Shown one piece after another: positions 43,462 through 51,538 of a stretch of 64,000 bases of DNA. The DNA comes from Bacteroidota bacterium (GTDB lineage Bacteria; Bacteroidota; Bacteroidia; Cytophagales; Cyclobacteriaceae). Made by a program: the position numbers and the translations under genes. Every line of letters starts with the position of its first letter. The stretch's first letter is position 1. Below the pieces are notes generated by a model, which did not search any database, was not told the origin of the DNA, and saw only the letters and a list, made by a program, of their open reading frames with translations. The stretch spans positions 1 through 64,000 of the forward strand of contig VGMW01000001.1 of assembly GCA_016866235.1 (NCBI GenBank). The letters are read 5' to 3'.

Positions 43462-45240
43462 TTGAAGCCTACCAATACAAACGACCCTGAGTATTTTCAT
43501 AAGGTCGTCGATTGTCAGTACGCCTGTCCGGCGCATACGCCGGTTCCGGAGTACATTCGACTGATTGCTGCCGGAAAATACGATGAAGCCTACCTGATCA
43601 ACTGGGAATCGAATGTTTTTCCTGGTGTACTTGGGAGAACCTGTGACCGTCCATGTGAGCCAGCCTGTCGACGTGGCCGCGTGGAGGAGCAGCCTGTAGC
43701 CATATGCAGGTTAAAGCGTGTCGCCGCTGATAACAAAGGAGACCTGAGTTCACGCATGCCCAAGGCAGGTAAATCCAATGGAAAAAAAATTGCCTTGATC
43801 GGTGGAGGTCCGGCCTCCCTAACCGTTGCACGAGATCTTGCTCCACTCGGTTATGAAATCCATTTGTTCGATGAGTGGAGTAAGGCTGGCGGAATGATGC
43901 GGACACAAATTCCGAATTTCAGATTGCCAGAAAGTGTTCTGGATGAAGAGGTTGGTTTTGTAACCAGTCTGGGAATTCACACCCACTTTAATCATTATGT
44001 ATCCAGCATGAAGACGGTACTGGATTCAGGGTACGATGCTGTATTTGTTGGAACCGGAGCACCCAAAGGAAGGGATTTGGAATTACCTGGAAGAGCGGAT
44101 GCAGGAAAAAATATACACATAGGAGTTGAGTTTCTTGCCAACGTTGCCTTTGGTCACATCAACAAGATTGGGGAAAAGGTAATTATTCTTGGCGGTGGTA
44201 ATACGGCGATGGATTGTTGTCGGACCTCCAGGCGTTTGGGTGGAAAGGATGTGAAGGTAATTGTGCGAAGTCCTTTCAGCGATATGAAGGCCTCACCATG
44301 GGAGATTGAGGATGCGCAATCGGAAGACATTCCCATCATTAACAATATGCCACCCAAGTCATTCGTAGTGGAAGGAGGCAAATTGAAGGGAATGATCTTT
44401 GAAAAAGTAAAGGCTGTTTACGATGAGAAGGGTAAAAGATCTTTGGTGCCAACTGGAGAGCCCGATGAATTTGTTGAAGCCGATGATGTGATCATTGCAG
44501 TAGGTCAGGACAATGCTTTTCCATGGATCGAGCGCGATCTTGGAATAACCCTGGGAAAATGGGAGCTGCCCGCGGTGAATGAGGTTACTTTTCAGTCGAC
44601 GCTTCCAAAGGTTTTCTTTGGAGGTGATGCAGCGTTAGGGCCAAAGAACATCATCACCTCTGTGGCACACGGACATCAGGCTGCCATTTCTATTGATCTA
44701 TTCTGTAACGGCAAAGATCTGGTAAAAGACAGGCCGGCGCCAACAACGAATCTGTTTCAGCAGAAGATGGGAATCCATGAATGGAGCTACGATAGTCAGG
44801 TGGTCAATGACTTGCGCTACAAGGTTCCGCACCAGAAAAAGGAAATCACGCTGAAAAACCTTAAGACAGAAGTTGAGCTGGGCTTTGATCAGCAAACTGC
44901 ATTCAAGGAAGCACAACGTTGTCTGAATTGTGATGTCCAAACCGTATTCACTGCAGATTTATGTATTGAATGTGATGCGTGTATGGACATCTGTCCGACC
45001 TCTTGCATAACGTTTACCGGGAACGATGAGGAGGATGCACTGAGAAAAAAACTTATTGTGCCTGCTGAAAACCCAACACAGGATCTCTATGTCTCATCTG
45101 AATTGAAGACCTCCCGCGTTATGGTGAAGGATGAGGATGTGTGTTTGCATTGCGGCCTTTGCGCCGAGCGGTGCCCAACATCAGCGTGGGACATGCAAAA
45201 GTTTATGTATGGTGTAACCAAGCCTGCAAAAATTCTATGA
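43462..45240 (+). CDS. GltD-like FAD/NAD(P)H oxidoreductase fused to a 2[4Fe-4S] ferredoxin domain
   Basis: This 592-residue flavoprotein has an N-terminal Fer4_20 cysteine domain (CQYACPAHTPVPEYI, CDRPCEPACRRG), a GltD/NfnL-type FAD domain (GGGPASLTVARDLAP about 113) and NAD(P) domain (ILGGGNTAMDCCR about 240), then a C-terminal ferredoxin domain with CIECDACMDICP and CLHCGLCAERCP clusters (about 490-580). It probably moves electrons between NAD(P)H and the ferredoxin-linked oxidoreductase encoded next. Its start is TTG: no ATG lies between the upstream in-frame TAG at 43411 and the conserved N-terminus. Its stop overlaps the next ATG (ATGA). Confidence 0.92.
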   Translation: MKPTNTNDPEYFHKVVDCQYACPAHTPVPEYIRLIAAGKYDEAYLINWESNVFPGVLGRTCDRPCEPACRRGRVEEQPVAICRLKRVAADNKGDLSSRMPKAGKSNGKKIALIGGGPASLTVARDLAPLGYEIHLFDEWSKAGGMMRTQIPNFRLPESVLDEEVGFVTSLGIHTHFNHYVSSMKTVLDSGYDAVFVGTGAPKGRDLELPGRADAGKNIHIGVEFLANVAFGHINKIGEKVIILGGGNTAMDCCRTSRRLGGKDVKVIVRSPFSDMKASPWEIEDAQSEDIPIINNMPPKSFVVEGGKLKGMIFEKVKAVYDEKGKRSLVPTGEPDEFVEADDVIIAVGQDNAFPWIERDLGITLGKWELPAVNEVTFQSTLPKVFFGGDAALGPKNIITSVAHGHQAAISIDLFCNGKDLVKDRPAPTTNLFQQKMGIHEWSYDSQVVNDLRYKVPHQKKEITLKNLKTEVELGFDQQTAFKEAQRCLNCDVQTVFTADLCIECDACMDICPTSCITFTGNDEEDALRKKLIVPAENPTQDLYVSSELKTSRVMVKDEDVCLHCGLCAERCPTSAWDMQKFMYGVTKPAKIL

Positions 45241-47051
45241 GCAAGCCAGTACGCGTCAACGATATGGTCATCCGGTTCGCCAATGTCAATGGCACCGGAT
45301 CGGCAAGCGCCAACGATCTGTTCAGCAAAGCTGTTTTTCGGATGGGGATACCATTGTCATCTAAAAACTTTTTTCCGTCCAACATTCAGGGTTTGCCCAC
45401 TTGGTATGAGGTTCGTGTTAGTGAAAAAGGTTATACAGGAAGAAGAAATGGTGTGGATTTGCTGGTTGCGGTGAATCCCCAAACCTATGCTAAGGATATC
45501 GCCACCGTGGTACCTGGCGGATATTTTTTGTACGACAGCACGAAGAATTTGCATCCGGAGCTTATCCGAAAGGACATCAATTACATTGGAATTCCAATGA
45601 TGAAGCTTTGCATGGAGAACTATGATATTCCAAGACAACAGCAGCTCTTTAAGAATATTGTATACATCGGTGCCTTAGCGACGTTGTTGGATGTGGAGAT
45701 GGAAGTCATCCGTGACATCATCCGCCAGATGTTTGCAAAGAAAGAAAAATTGATTCCGCCGAATTTTAAGGCACTGGATTTGGGTGCCAATTATGTGAAA
45801 GAAAATTTTAGCTGGCCACTGGAAATACGACTGGAGCGTCGGGACGCACTTGGTGATCAGATTTTCATGGATGGCAATTCTGCTGCGTCACTTGGCGCTT
45901 TGTACGGAGGAGTAACCTTTGCTGCCTGGTACCCCATTACACCCTCCACCTCTGTGATCAGTGCATTTGAGAAGTATTGTAAAAAGTATCGGACCAATCC
46001 CGATGGAACAACCAACTATGCCATCGTGCAAGCGGAAGATGAACTTGCGGCCATTGGAATGGTTATAGGCGCCAGCTGGAATGGTGCACGGGCTTTTACC
46101 TCAACCAGTGGTGCCGGCATCTCATTGATGACCGAATTTTTGGGGCTTGCCTATTTTGCTGAAGTGCCGGCTGTGATCGTAAACGTTCAACGAGGTGGTC
46201 CTTCCACCGGAATGCCTACACGCACCCAGCAATCTGATATTATTTCATGTGCCTATGCTTCTCATGGCGACACCAAGCAGGTACTACTTTTCCCTTCTAC
46301 GCCGGCAGAGTGTTTTGAGATGACTGCTCAGGCCCTGGATCTGGCTGAAAGACTGCAAACACCAGTTCTGGTAATGACGGATCTTGACCTCGGAATGAAT
46401 CTTCATTTATCTCCTGCGTTGAAATGGGATGATAACCGAAAATACGATCGTGGCAAGGTTCTCAATCGACAGCAGTTGGAAGAGGCCAAGCAATTCGGTC
46501 GTTACCTCGATGTGGATGGTGATGGCATTTGTTACCGAACACTGCCCGGAACCCATCCAACCAAAGGTTCATTCTTTACCCGTGGCACCTCGCGCGATGA
46601 GTTTGCCCGCTATACGGAGGAGGGCGAGGCATATGTCCGAAACATGCAGCGGTTACAGAAAAAATGGAAGACGGCTGCTGATCTTGTTCCAGCACCGGAG
46701 GTTACACGCACCGGCACTTCCAAGCTGGGGGTCATTTATTTTGGTACGACCAAATTTTCGGCAGATGAGGCCCTTGATATGCTTGCCGAGGAAGGGATGA
46801 AGTTTGATGTTTTAAGAATAAAAGCTTTTCCTTTCGGCGGGGATGTACACAAGTTCATTAAGGATCACGAACAGGTTGTGGTGATCGAACAAAATCGCGA
46901 CGCTCAAATGCGTACCGTGTTAATGACTGAGCTGGAGATTGATCCTGCTAAACTGATTTCGGTGGTCAATTACGACGGTATGCCCATTGCTGCAGACACT
47001 ATTTACGATCAAATTAAAAAACGCCTTTCACCCATTGCGGTAAAGGCATGA
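45237..47051 (+). CDS. korA: 2-oxoacid:ferredoxin oxidoreductase subunit alpha (gamma-alpha fusion)
   Basis: This 604-residue subunit oxidatively decarboxylates a 2-oxoacid, most likely 2-oxoglutarate, with CoA and ferredoxin. The N-terminal gamma-type domain (about 10-190, ANVNGTGSASANDLFSKAVF) is fused to the pyrimidine-binding alpha domain (about 205-420; GNSAASLGALYGG, AWYPITPSTS, QRGGPSTGMPTRTQQSD) and a C-terminal domain II. The ATG at 45237 overlaps the previous stop by ATGA. Together with the beta subunit it forms the catalytic core; the Fe-S clusters would be supplied by KorB and the upstream flavoprotein. Confidence 0.94.
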   Translation: MSKPVRVNDMVIRFANVNGTGSASANDLFSKAVFRMGIPLSSKNFFPSNIQGLPTWYEVRVSEKGYTGRRNGVDLLVAVNPQTYAKDIATVVPGGYFLYDSTKNLHPELIRKDINYIGIPMMKLCMENYDIPRQQQLFKNIVYIGALATLLDVEMEVIRDIIRQMFAKKEKLIPPNFKALDLGANYVKENFSWPLEIRLERRDALGDQIFMDGNSAASLGALYGGVTFAAWYPITPSTSVISAFEKYCKKYRTNPDGTTNYAIVQAEDELAAIGMVIGASWNGARAFTSTSGAGISLMTEFLGLAYFAEVPAVIVNVQRGGPSTGMPTRTQQSDIISCAYASHGDTKQVLLFPSTPAECFEMTAQALDLAERLQTPVLVMTDLDLGMNLHLSPALKWDDNRKYDRGKVLNRQQLEEAKQFGRYLDVDGDGICYRTLPGTHPTKGSFFTRGTSRDEFARYTEEGEAYVRNMQRLQKKWKTAADLVPAPEVTRTGTSKLGVIYFGTTKFSADEALDMLAEEGMKFDVLRIKAFPFGGDVHKFIKDHEQVVVIEQNRDAQMRTVLMTELEIDPAKLISVVNYDGMPIAADTIYDQIKKRLSPIAVKA

Positions 47052-47061
47052 TTCAATTGCT

Positions 47062-48114
47062 ATGACATTTGTTAAACCTACTTTCAGACACCCTGCGCTT
47101 ACCAAAAACGCTGTCGGTTTTACCAAAGCCGATTACGAAGGTGCACTTTCCACCTTGTGTGCCGGTTGTGGACACGACAGCATCAGTGCATCGATTGTCC
47201 AGGCGTGCTATGAATTGGATATTGAGCCCCATCGGGTGGCAAAATTTTCGGGTATTGGTTGTTCTTCTAAAACACCAACCTATTTCCTGGGCAACTCCCA
47301 TGGCTTCAATACCGTGCATGGCCGGATGCCGTCGGTAACCACGGGGGCCAACCTTGCCAATAAGGATCTTATTTATCTTGGGGTTTCCGGTGATGGAGAT
47401 TCAGCTTCCATCGGCCTTGGTCAGTTTTGTCATGTCATTCGAAGGAACCTCAACATGACCTACATAGTCATGAACAATGGTTGTTATGGTCTGACCAAAG
47501 GGCAGGACTCAGCGACAGCAGACCGTGGCTCCATCAACAAGTCAGGCGTGGAAAACAGATTTCAGTCCATCGATCTGGCTGCATTGGCGTTGGAGTTGGG
47601 GGCAAGTTTTGTTGCCAGAAGTTTTTCCGGCGATAAAGGCCAGTTGATTCCGTTGATCAAAGCTGCGTTGCTTCACCCTGGCTTTGCGTTTATCGACGTA
47701 ATATCTCCTTGCGTTACGTTTAACAACAACGACGGCTCCACGAAATCATATGATTTCGTCAGGGATCACATTGATGCCACCTCGCCTTTGGATTTTGTTC
47801 CGGAGGAGGATGAGATAACCCTCGAATACGATCCTGAAAAACCTGCTGAGGTTAAACTGCACGATGGATCGATTCTTAATTTTTATAAGCTGAATCCATT
47901 GTGGGATCCAACAGACCGAAACCTTTCCGTGGAGCGCATGAACAAAGCCAGGCAGGAAGGTCATATTTTAACAGGATTGCTTTATCTGGAGCCCTCGACG
48001 AGTGATCTACACAAAACTTTACAGACCACCGCTAAGCCGCTCAACACTTTAAAAGAAGATGATCTTTGTCCGGGAAGTCAGGCCTTGGATAAAATAAATC
48101 AGGGGTTGAGGTAG
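47062..48114 (+). CDS. korB: 2-oxoacid:ferredoxin oxidoreductase subunit beta
   Basis: This 350-residue thiamine-diphosphate-binding beta subunit pairs with KorA. It has LCAGCGHDSI with cluster cysteines, SGIGCSSKTP, the ThDP motif GDGDSASIGLGQF ending in NNGCYGLTKGQ (about 112-155), and SPCVTFNNNDGS. The start at 47062 leaves a 10-bp gap after korA. The substrate call (2-oxoglutarate rather than pyruvate) rests on family resemblance and is moderately sure. Confidence 0.93.
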   Translation: MTFVKPTFRHPALTKNAVGFTKADYEGALSTLCAGCGHDSISASIVQACYELDIEPHRVAKFSGIGCSSKTPTYFLGNSHGFNTVHGRMPSVTTGANLANKDLIYLGVSGDGDSASIGLGQFCHVIRRNLNMTYIVMNNGCYGLTKGQDSATADRGSINKSGVENRFQSIDLAALALELGASFVARSFSGDKGQLIPLIKAALLHPGFAFIDVISPCVTFNNNDGSTKSYDFVRDHIDATSPLDFVPEEDEITLEYDPEKPAEVKLHDGSILNFYKLNPLWDPTDRNLSVERMNKARQEGHILTGLLYLEPSTSDLHKTLQTTAKPLNTLKEDDLCPGSQALDKINQGLR

Positions 48115-48163
48115 TAGGGAAAAATGAAGATTGGGTTGAATCGGGAACGGAAAAAATATTTCA

Positions 48164-48916
48164 ATGAACGAGCGTAAACACTGGGACAACATTGGGGAGC
48201 GATACAATGACGAAATCTTTGATGTGTTTGCCAGCGACCGGCTTGGTTTATTACCGAAGTATTTTCGCAAGCATGGAAGCAAGCGGTCTGCTGCTTTTGA
48301 CTTTGGCTGCGGTAATGGAAAGGCGTTTCGGTTTTTGTCGCCATTGTTCAGGGAAGTGATCGGTGCTGATATTTCAGAAAACCTATTGGTACAGGCAGGT
48401 CGTCGTGGTTTCAGGAATGTGCAGGTGCATCAGGCAGATCTTACGAAGCCAGCCAGGAAAACATGGAAGGCTGATTTCGTTTTTAGTTGTAATGTGATCA
48501 TGCTTCCTGAGCTCGAGGCCAATTATAAGATGCTTAAAAATGTTTCCGGAATACTGAATAAAGGCGGCTCGGCGGTTATTGTGGTTCCTGCTGCCGAGTC
48601 GATCATGTATTCGGGTTGGCGCCTGATCGATTGGTACAAACGGGAGGGCATCAAGGCAGAGAAAATTGATTCGGATGACTTGAGTTACTTTAAAGGAACG
48701 CGTCCGGAGATTGTTCAGGGATTATTTTACATCGATGGTGTTCCGACCAAGCATTTTTCTGCGGTGGAAATTGAAGTGATTTTTAAGGATGCTGGTTTAA
48801 AGGTTACTGCGCTGGAGAAGCTTGAATACGGTTGGGATACGGAGTTTGCTGAACCTCCAACGTGGATGAAGGCACCATATCCCTGGGACTGGTTGATTGA
48901 GTGCAGGAAGGCCTGA
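48164..48916 (+). CDS. Class I SAM-dependent methyltransferase
   Basis: This 250-residue protein has a Rossmann methyltransferase fold with motif I DFGCGNGKAF (about 47-56), the acidic VIGADIS end of strand 2, and a post-I VFSCNVIMLPE region. The acceptor is unknown. It lies 49 bp after korB on the same strand and may be read from that transcript, though a functional link is not evident. The stretch 48917-49074 that follows holds no gene. Confidence 0.88.
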   Translation: MNERKHWDNIGERYNDEIFDVFASDRLGLLPKYFRKHGSKRSAAFDFGCGNGKAFRFLSPLFREVIGADISENLLVQAGRRGFRNVQVHQADLTKPARKTWKADFVFSCNVIMLPELEANYKMLKNVSGILNKGGSAVIVVPAAESIMYSGWRLIDWYKREGIKAEKIDSDDLSYFKGTRPEIVQGLFYIDGVPTKHFSAVEIEVIFKDAGLKVTALEKLEYGWDTEFAEPPTWMKAPYPWDWLIECRKA

Positions 48917-49213
48917 TGGATAATTTCTTTGGCTTGGGTTTTCTGGTGTGCATTGGGTTCAGTTCTGGCGGTTTAATCTAGATGAGTTGTTTAGAAAATC
49001 CCATTCTTCATGGTGTGGGTGCCAATTATCTGAGTAAGTAAATAATTAAAAAGTCACCAGTTTAAGTGGATTTTAGGAGGGATTATTTCGTGATCCCTAT
49101 ATGCTGGGAGCTTCAACCACTTCAAAAGTTCGTTCCCTCCTTCGTCGGGTACTTCCTTTTGTTTTCATCCTCGCCTCCTCGAAACTGTGTTTCGATCGGC
49201 TTGTCTGAAAACA

Positions 49214-49242
49214 AAAAGTCCCTTGCAGTGCAAGGGACTTTT
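49214..49242 (-). terminator. Duplicate of the tRNA-Ser terminator
   Basis: This is the copy of the 14-bp palindrome (AAAAGTCCCTTGCA mirrored around one base) within the first 185-bp unit. On the minus strand it is followed by TTTTTGTTTT. It may act as a back-up terminator, or as a bidirectional one for the plus-strand genes to the left. Confidence 0.7.
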
Positions 49243-49398
49243 GAATTGGTTGGCAGAGGAGGAGGGATTACTTCGTGATCCCTATATGGTGGGAGCTTCA
49301 ACCACTTCAAAAGTTCGTTCCCTCCTTCGTCGGGTACTTCTTTTTGTTTTCATCCTCGCCTCCTCGAAACTGTGTTTCGATCGGCTTGTCTGAAAACA

Positions 49399-49427
49399 AA
49401 AAGTCCCTTGCAGTGCAAGGGACTTTT
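49399..49427 (-). terminator. Rho-independent terminator of tRNA-Ser
   Basis: A 14-bp stem separated by one base (49399-49412 with 49414-49427) lies 11 bp past the tRNA 3' end on the minus strand. It is followed by a T-rich run. Confidence 0.85.
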
Positions 49428-49438
49428 GAATTGGTTGG

Positions 49439-49523
49439 CAGAGGAGGAGGGATTCGAACCCCCGATACCTTGCGGTATGCCGGTTTTCAAGACCGGTGTA
49501 ATCAACCACTCTACCACTCCTCT
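49439..49523 (-). tRNA. tRNA-Ser, anticodon TGA
   Basis: This is an 85-base class II tRNA. The acceptor stem AGAGGAG pairs perfectly with CTCCTCT; the anticodon loop CTTGAAA gives TGA, reading UCA codons; a long variable arm with a CATACCGCAAGGTATC hairpin is typical of serine; the T arm is GGTTCGAATCC-like. The discriminator is G and CCA is not encoded. Its 3' end is repeated in the tandem units at 49075-49445. Confidence 0.97.
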
Positions 49524-49603
49524 AATTCATGCTCCTAAAGAGCTTTTTCGGCAGAGGCGCAAAACTAATCGCTTGGAGGCTTTTGTGCAACCTCCTAATC
49601 CCA

Positions 49604-51127
49604 TCATAATTCTTCACTAAAATCAGGAAAGGCCTTCTTCAAATCCTTGTTGTCGAACCTGTTTTTCCTGCGCGCCGCATCCAATTCCAACAATAAAAGC
49701 TTTTGATTATTAATAATCGGCAACAATTTCTCACGGTCTGCATCAAATTCCTTTTTCCTTCGCTCCGACTTTAAGGCATAGCGCCTAGCAAAATTATCGC
49801 CCTCTATCTGAAGCTGGTTGCGAATCTCAACACATACCCGCATCTGATCCAAAATATCTGTTTTTGATTTTCCGATCACCTCTGTGGCTTCTAAGGTTCC
49901 CAAGGTCAACACCGTAGTTCCACCAATACCACTGACCACCTTAGACTGATCTGTGGGCAACACCACCGGCGATAAGCCCGTAGCAGCACCCAATGAAGCA
50001 TTTACAATAGCCCGGTGTTTCTTCCCTCTCTTGGCTTGCTTATACAACTTGGTTAACTCACTATGCTTCTCATCAAGCTGATCCAATAATCCCTTAGCTG
50101 AAATCAGCGATATGCGGTACTTCTGATAAATGAACTTATCTTTTTCATCAAGGTTCTCTGCATCGTGAACATGGATCCTAATTCTGCGCTGAGTCTTATT
50201 CGATGCCCTGTCGATGGCATAAAAAATAATCTCTACTTGTCTTACCTTCTCTGCTTCATCAACAAACGAATACCCTGGCGACCAGGTAAACTCCGATTGT
50301 AGAGGAGCATTTTCCTTCAATAAGTTTTTTGGAAGTCGGTTGTCTGAAGCCACGAACCCGATTGCTGTGATGTTATCATCACCGTTTGGATCCGTAGCGT
50401 AGATCTTTAAATTGACCAGCTCATCCTCTTTGATACGGTAGACGCTGTCGCCAGGAACCAAAATGATTTCCGGTGATAAATCCAGTTGTGTTTGTGCGAT
50501 CTTAAGTTTGGCTTTCTTTTCAGATTTATCGGGCAGATCCTGAACGATAAATTCAACGACCGCTGGATTATTTTTTAATGTATTGAATTGGTTTCTAGAC
50601 GGCGTCCAGGTCAACAGTCCTGATGCGCTTAATACCATACCTTCCGACATTTGGTTGGGTATGGATTTAAAGACCAGTGGATCGCCATCCGGATCAAAAA
50701 CATAGTCAGCTGAAATCTGATATTGATTTCTTACGCCTTGTCGGACGTAAAATACTGGCAGCTCCTCAGCGAGTGGTTCCCGGTTGGTGTGGGTTAACGT
50801 GAAAGTTCCCTCCTGACGAAGCAATCGCTGATCCTGCAGCACAACTGCAATCACCACTGTATAGCTTTTCATTCGCTCTTGCCGGCTGACCAGATCAAAT
50901 TCAGGCTGCCAGGAGAAATGTCCTGTGCTATCCAATTTCATTCCCTGAAGAACCTCTCCCTCAAAATAGAATCGTAGCGCTGGAACCGAATCGGTTGAAG
51001 TGATTTGAAAATTTATTTCCTCGCCTTCATGCGCTATGCTCCAGTCTCCTTTTGAAAATGAAAGGTGCTGGGCCTGAAGCGCGGTGGTCAAGGAAAAAAG
51101 CGCCAAAAAACAGGTCCTAAAGAACAT
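49604..51127 (-). CDS. Secreted protein with Ig/cadherin-like repeats and coiled-coil tail, function unknown
   Basis: This 507-residue protein has a signal peptide (cleavage near LQA-Q). Residues about 20-330 form three Ig-like beta-sandwich repeats with cadherin-like DPDGDPL and DPNGDDN calcium-type loops and repeated FSW/LTWTP/FTWSP strands, each near the end of a repeat. Residues about 335-507 are largely helical and charged, interrupted by a small Gly/Thr-rich hydrophobic stretch (about 375-420). No catalytic domain is seen. It may be a surface or adhesion protein. A TAACTTTG box stands 16 bp before the ATG. Confidence 0.8.
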   Translation of the reverse strand: MFFRTCFLALFSLTTALQAQHLSFSKGDWSIAHEGEEINFQITSTDSVPALRFYFEGEVLQGMKLDSTGHFSWQPEFDLVSRQERMKSYTVVIAVVLQDQRLLRQEGTFTLTHTNREPLAEELPVFYVRQGVRNQYQISADYVFDPDGDPLVFKSIPNQMSEGMVLSASGLLTWTPSRNQFNTLKNNPAVVEFIVQDLPDKSEKKAKLKIAQTQLDLSPEIILVPGDSVYRIKEDELVNLKIYATDPNGDDNITAIGFVASDNRLPKNLLKENAPLQSEFTWSPGYSFVDEAEKVRQVEIIFYAIDRASNKTQRRIRIHVHDAENLDEKDKFIYQKYRISLISAKGLLDQLDEKHSELTKLYKQAKRGKKHRAIVNASLGAATGLSPVVLPTDQSKVVSGIGGTTVLTLGTLEATEVIGKSKTDILDQMRVCVEIRNQLQIEGDNFARRYALKSERRKKEFDADREKLLPIINNQKLLLLELDAARRKNRFDNKDLKKAFPDFSEEL

Positions 51128-51143
51128 TTTGAAAGAATTATGG

Positions 51144-51151
51144 CAAAGTTA
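51144..51151 (-). promoter_or_regulatory. Bacteroidota -7 box upstream of the secreted Ig-like protein
   Basis: TAACTTTG on the minus strand fits TAnnTTTG and lies 16 bp before the ATG at 51127. A TTG lies 24 bp further upstream, a long spacing. Confidence 0.45.
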
Positions 51152-51180
51152 AGATTTGCTAAACATAAATCGGGCCAACC

Positions 51181-51534
51181 ATGGCTAAAGCCAAAACGAA
51201 AAAATCGAAGGAAAATTTTTTTAATGATGTCTATGAGGTGGTCAGACTCATACCAAAGGGGCGTGTGACCAGCTATGGCGCCATCGCTGCCTTCCTAGGG
51301 ATGCGATCCGGAGCAAGAATGGTTGGGTGGGCTATGAATGCCTCCCACAGCGAAAGAAATGTGCCAGCACACCGGGTGGTTAACAGTCAGGGTCTTCTAA
51401 CCGGACGGCACCATTTTGAGACCCCTGGAACAATGGAAAAACTTCTAAAGCGCGAAGGGGTTCGGATCGTAAGGCATCAGGTGGCCGACTTCAAAAAACT
51501 TTTTTGGAATCCGGTTACTGAGTTGGGACTCTGA
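51181..51534 (+). CDS. Alkyltransferase-like (ATL) DNA-damage-binding protein
   Basis: This 117-residue protein has the DNA-binding domain of O6-methylguanine methyltransferase, with GRVTSYGAIA and the helix-turn-helix residues. The alkyl-acceptor motif PCHRV is PAHRV (VPAHRVVNSQG), so the reactive Cys is replaced by Ala. ATL proteins of this kind bind O6-alkylguanine without removing the alkyl group and hand the lesion to nucleotide excision repair. It is monocistronic and divergent from the Ig-like gene. Confidence 0.92.
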   Translation: MAKAKTKKSKENFFNDVYEVVRLIPKGRVTSYGAIAAFLGMRSGARMVGWAMNASHSERNVPAHRVVNSQGLLTGRHHFETPGTMEKLLKREGVRIVRHQVADFKKLFWNPVTELGL

Positions 51535-51538
51535 AAAA

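Larger units (their letters stand above)
49075..49454. repeat. 185-bp tandem duplication anchored on the 3' end of tRNA-Ser
   Basis: Two complete units with an exact 185-bp period (from 49076 and 49261) differ at only three positions. The same sequence start recurs a third time at 49446 inside the T arm of the tRNA-Ser gene. Each unit therefore runs from the last bases of the tRNA (AGGAGGGATT core at 49075, 49260 and 49445) through the tRNA terminator hairpin. Short open frames in the units lack any family resemblance. It may mark duplicated attachment sites of a small integrated element or a replication-slippage duplication. Confidence 0.9.

Noticed and set aside
49075-49454. CRISPR array
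   Set aside because: There are only two units of 185 bp with no short repeat-spacer pattern and no cas genes.
49066-49620. Short open frames in the 185-bp repeat region
   Set aside because: They repeat because the DNA repeats, cross the tRNA gene and terminators, and resemble no protein.
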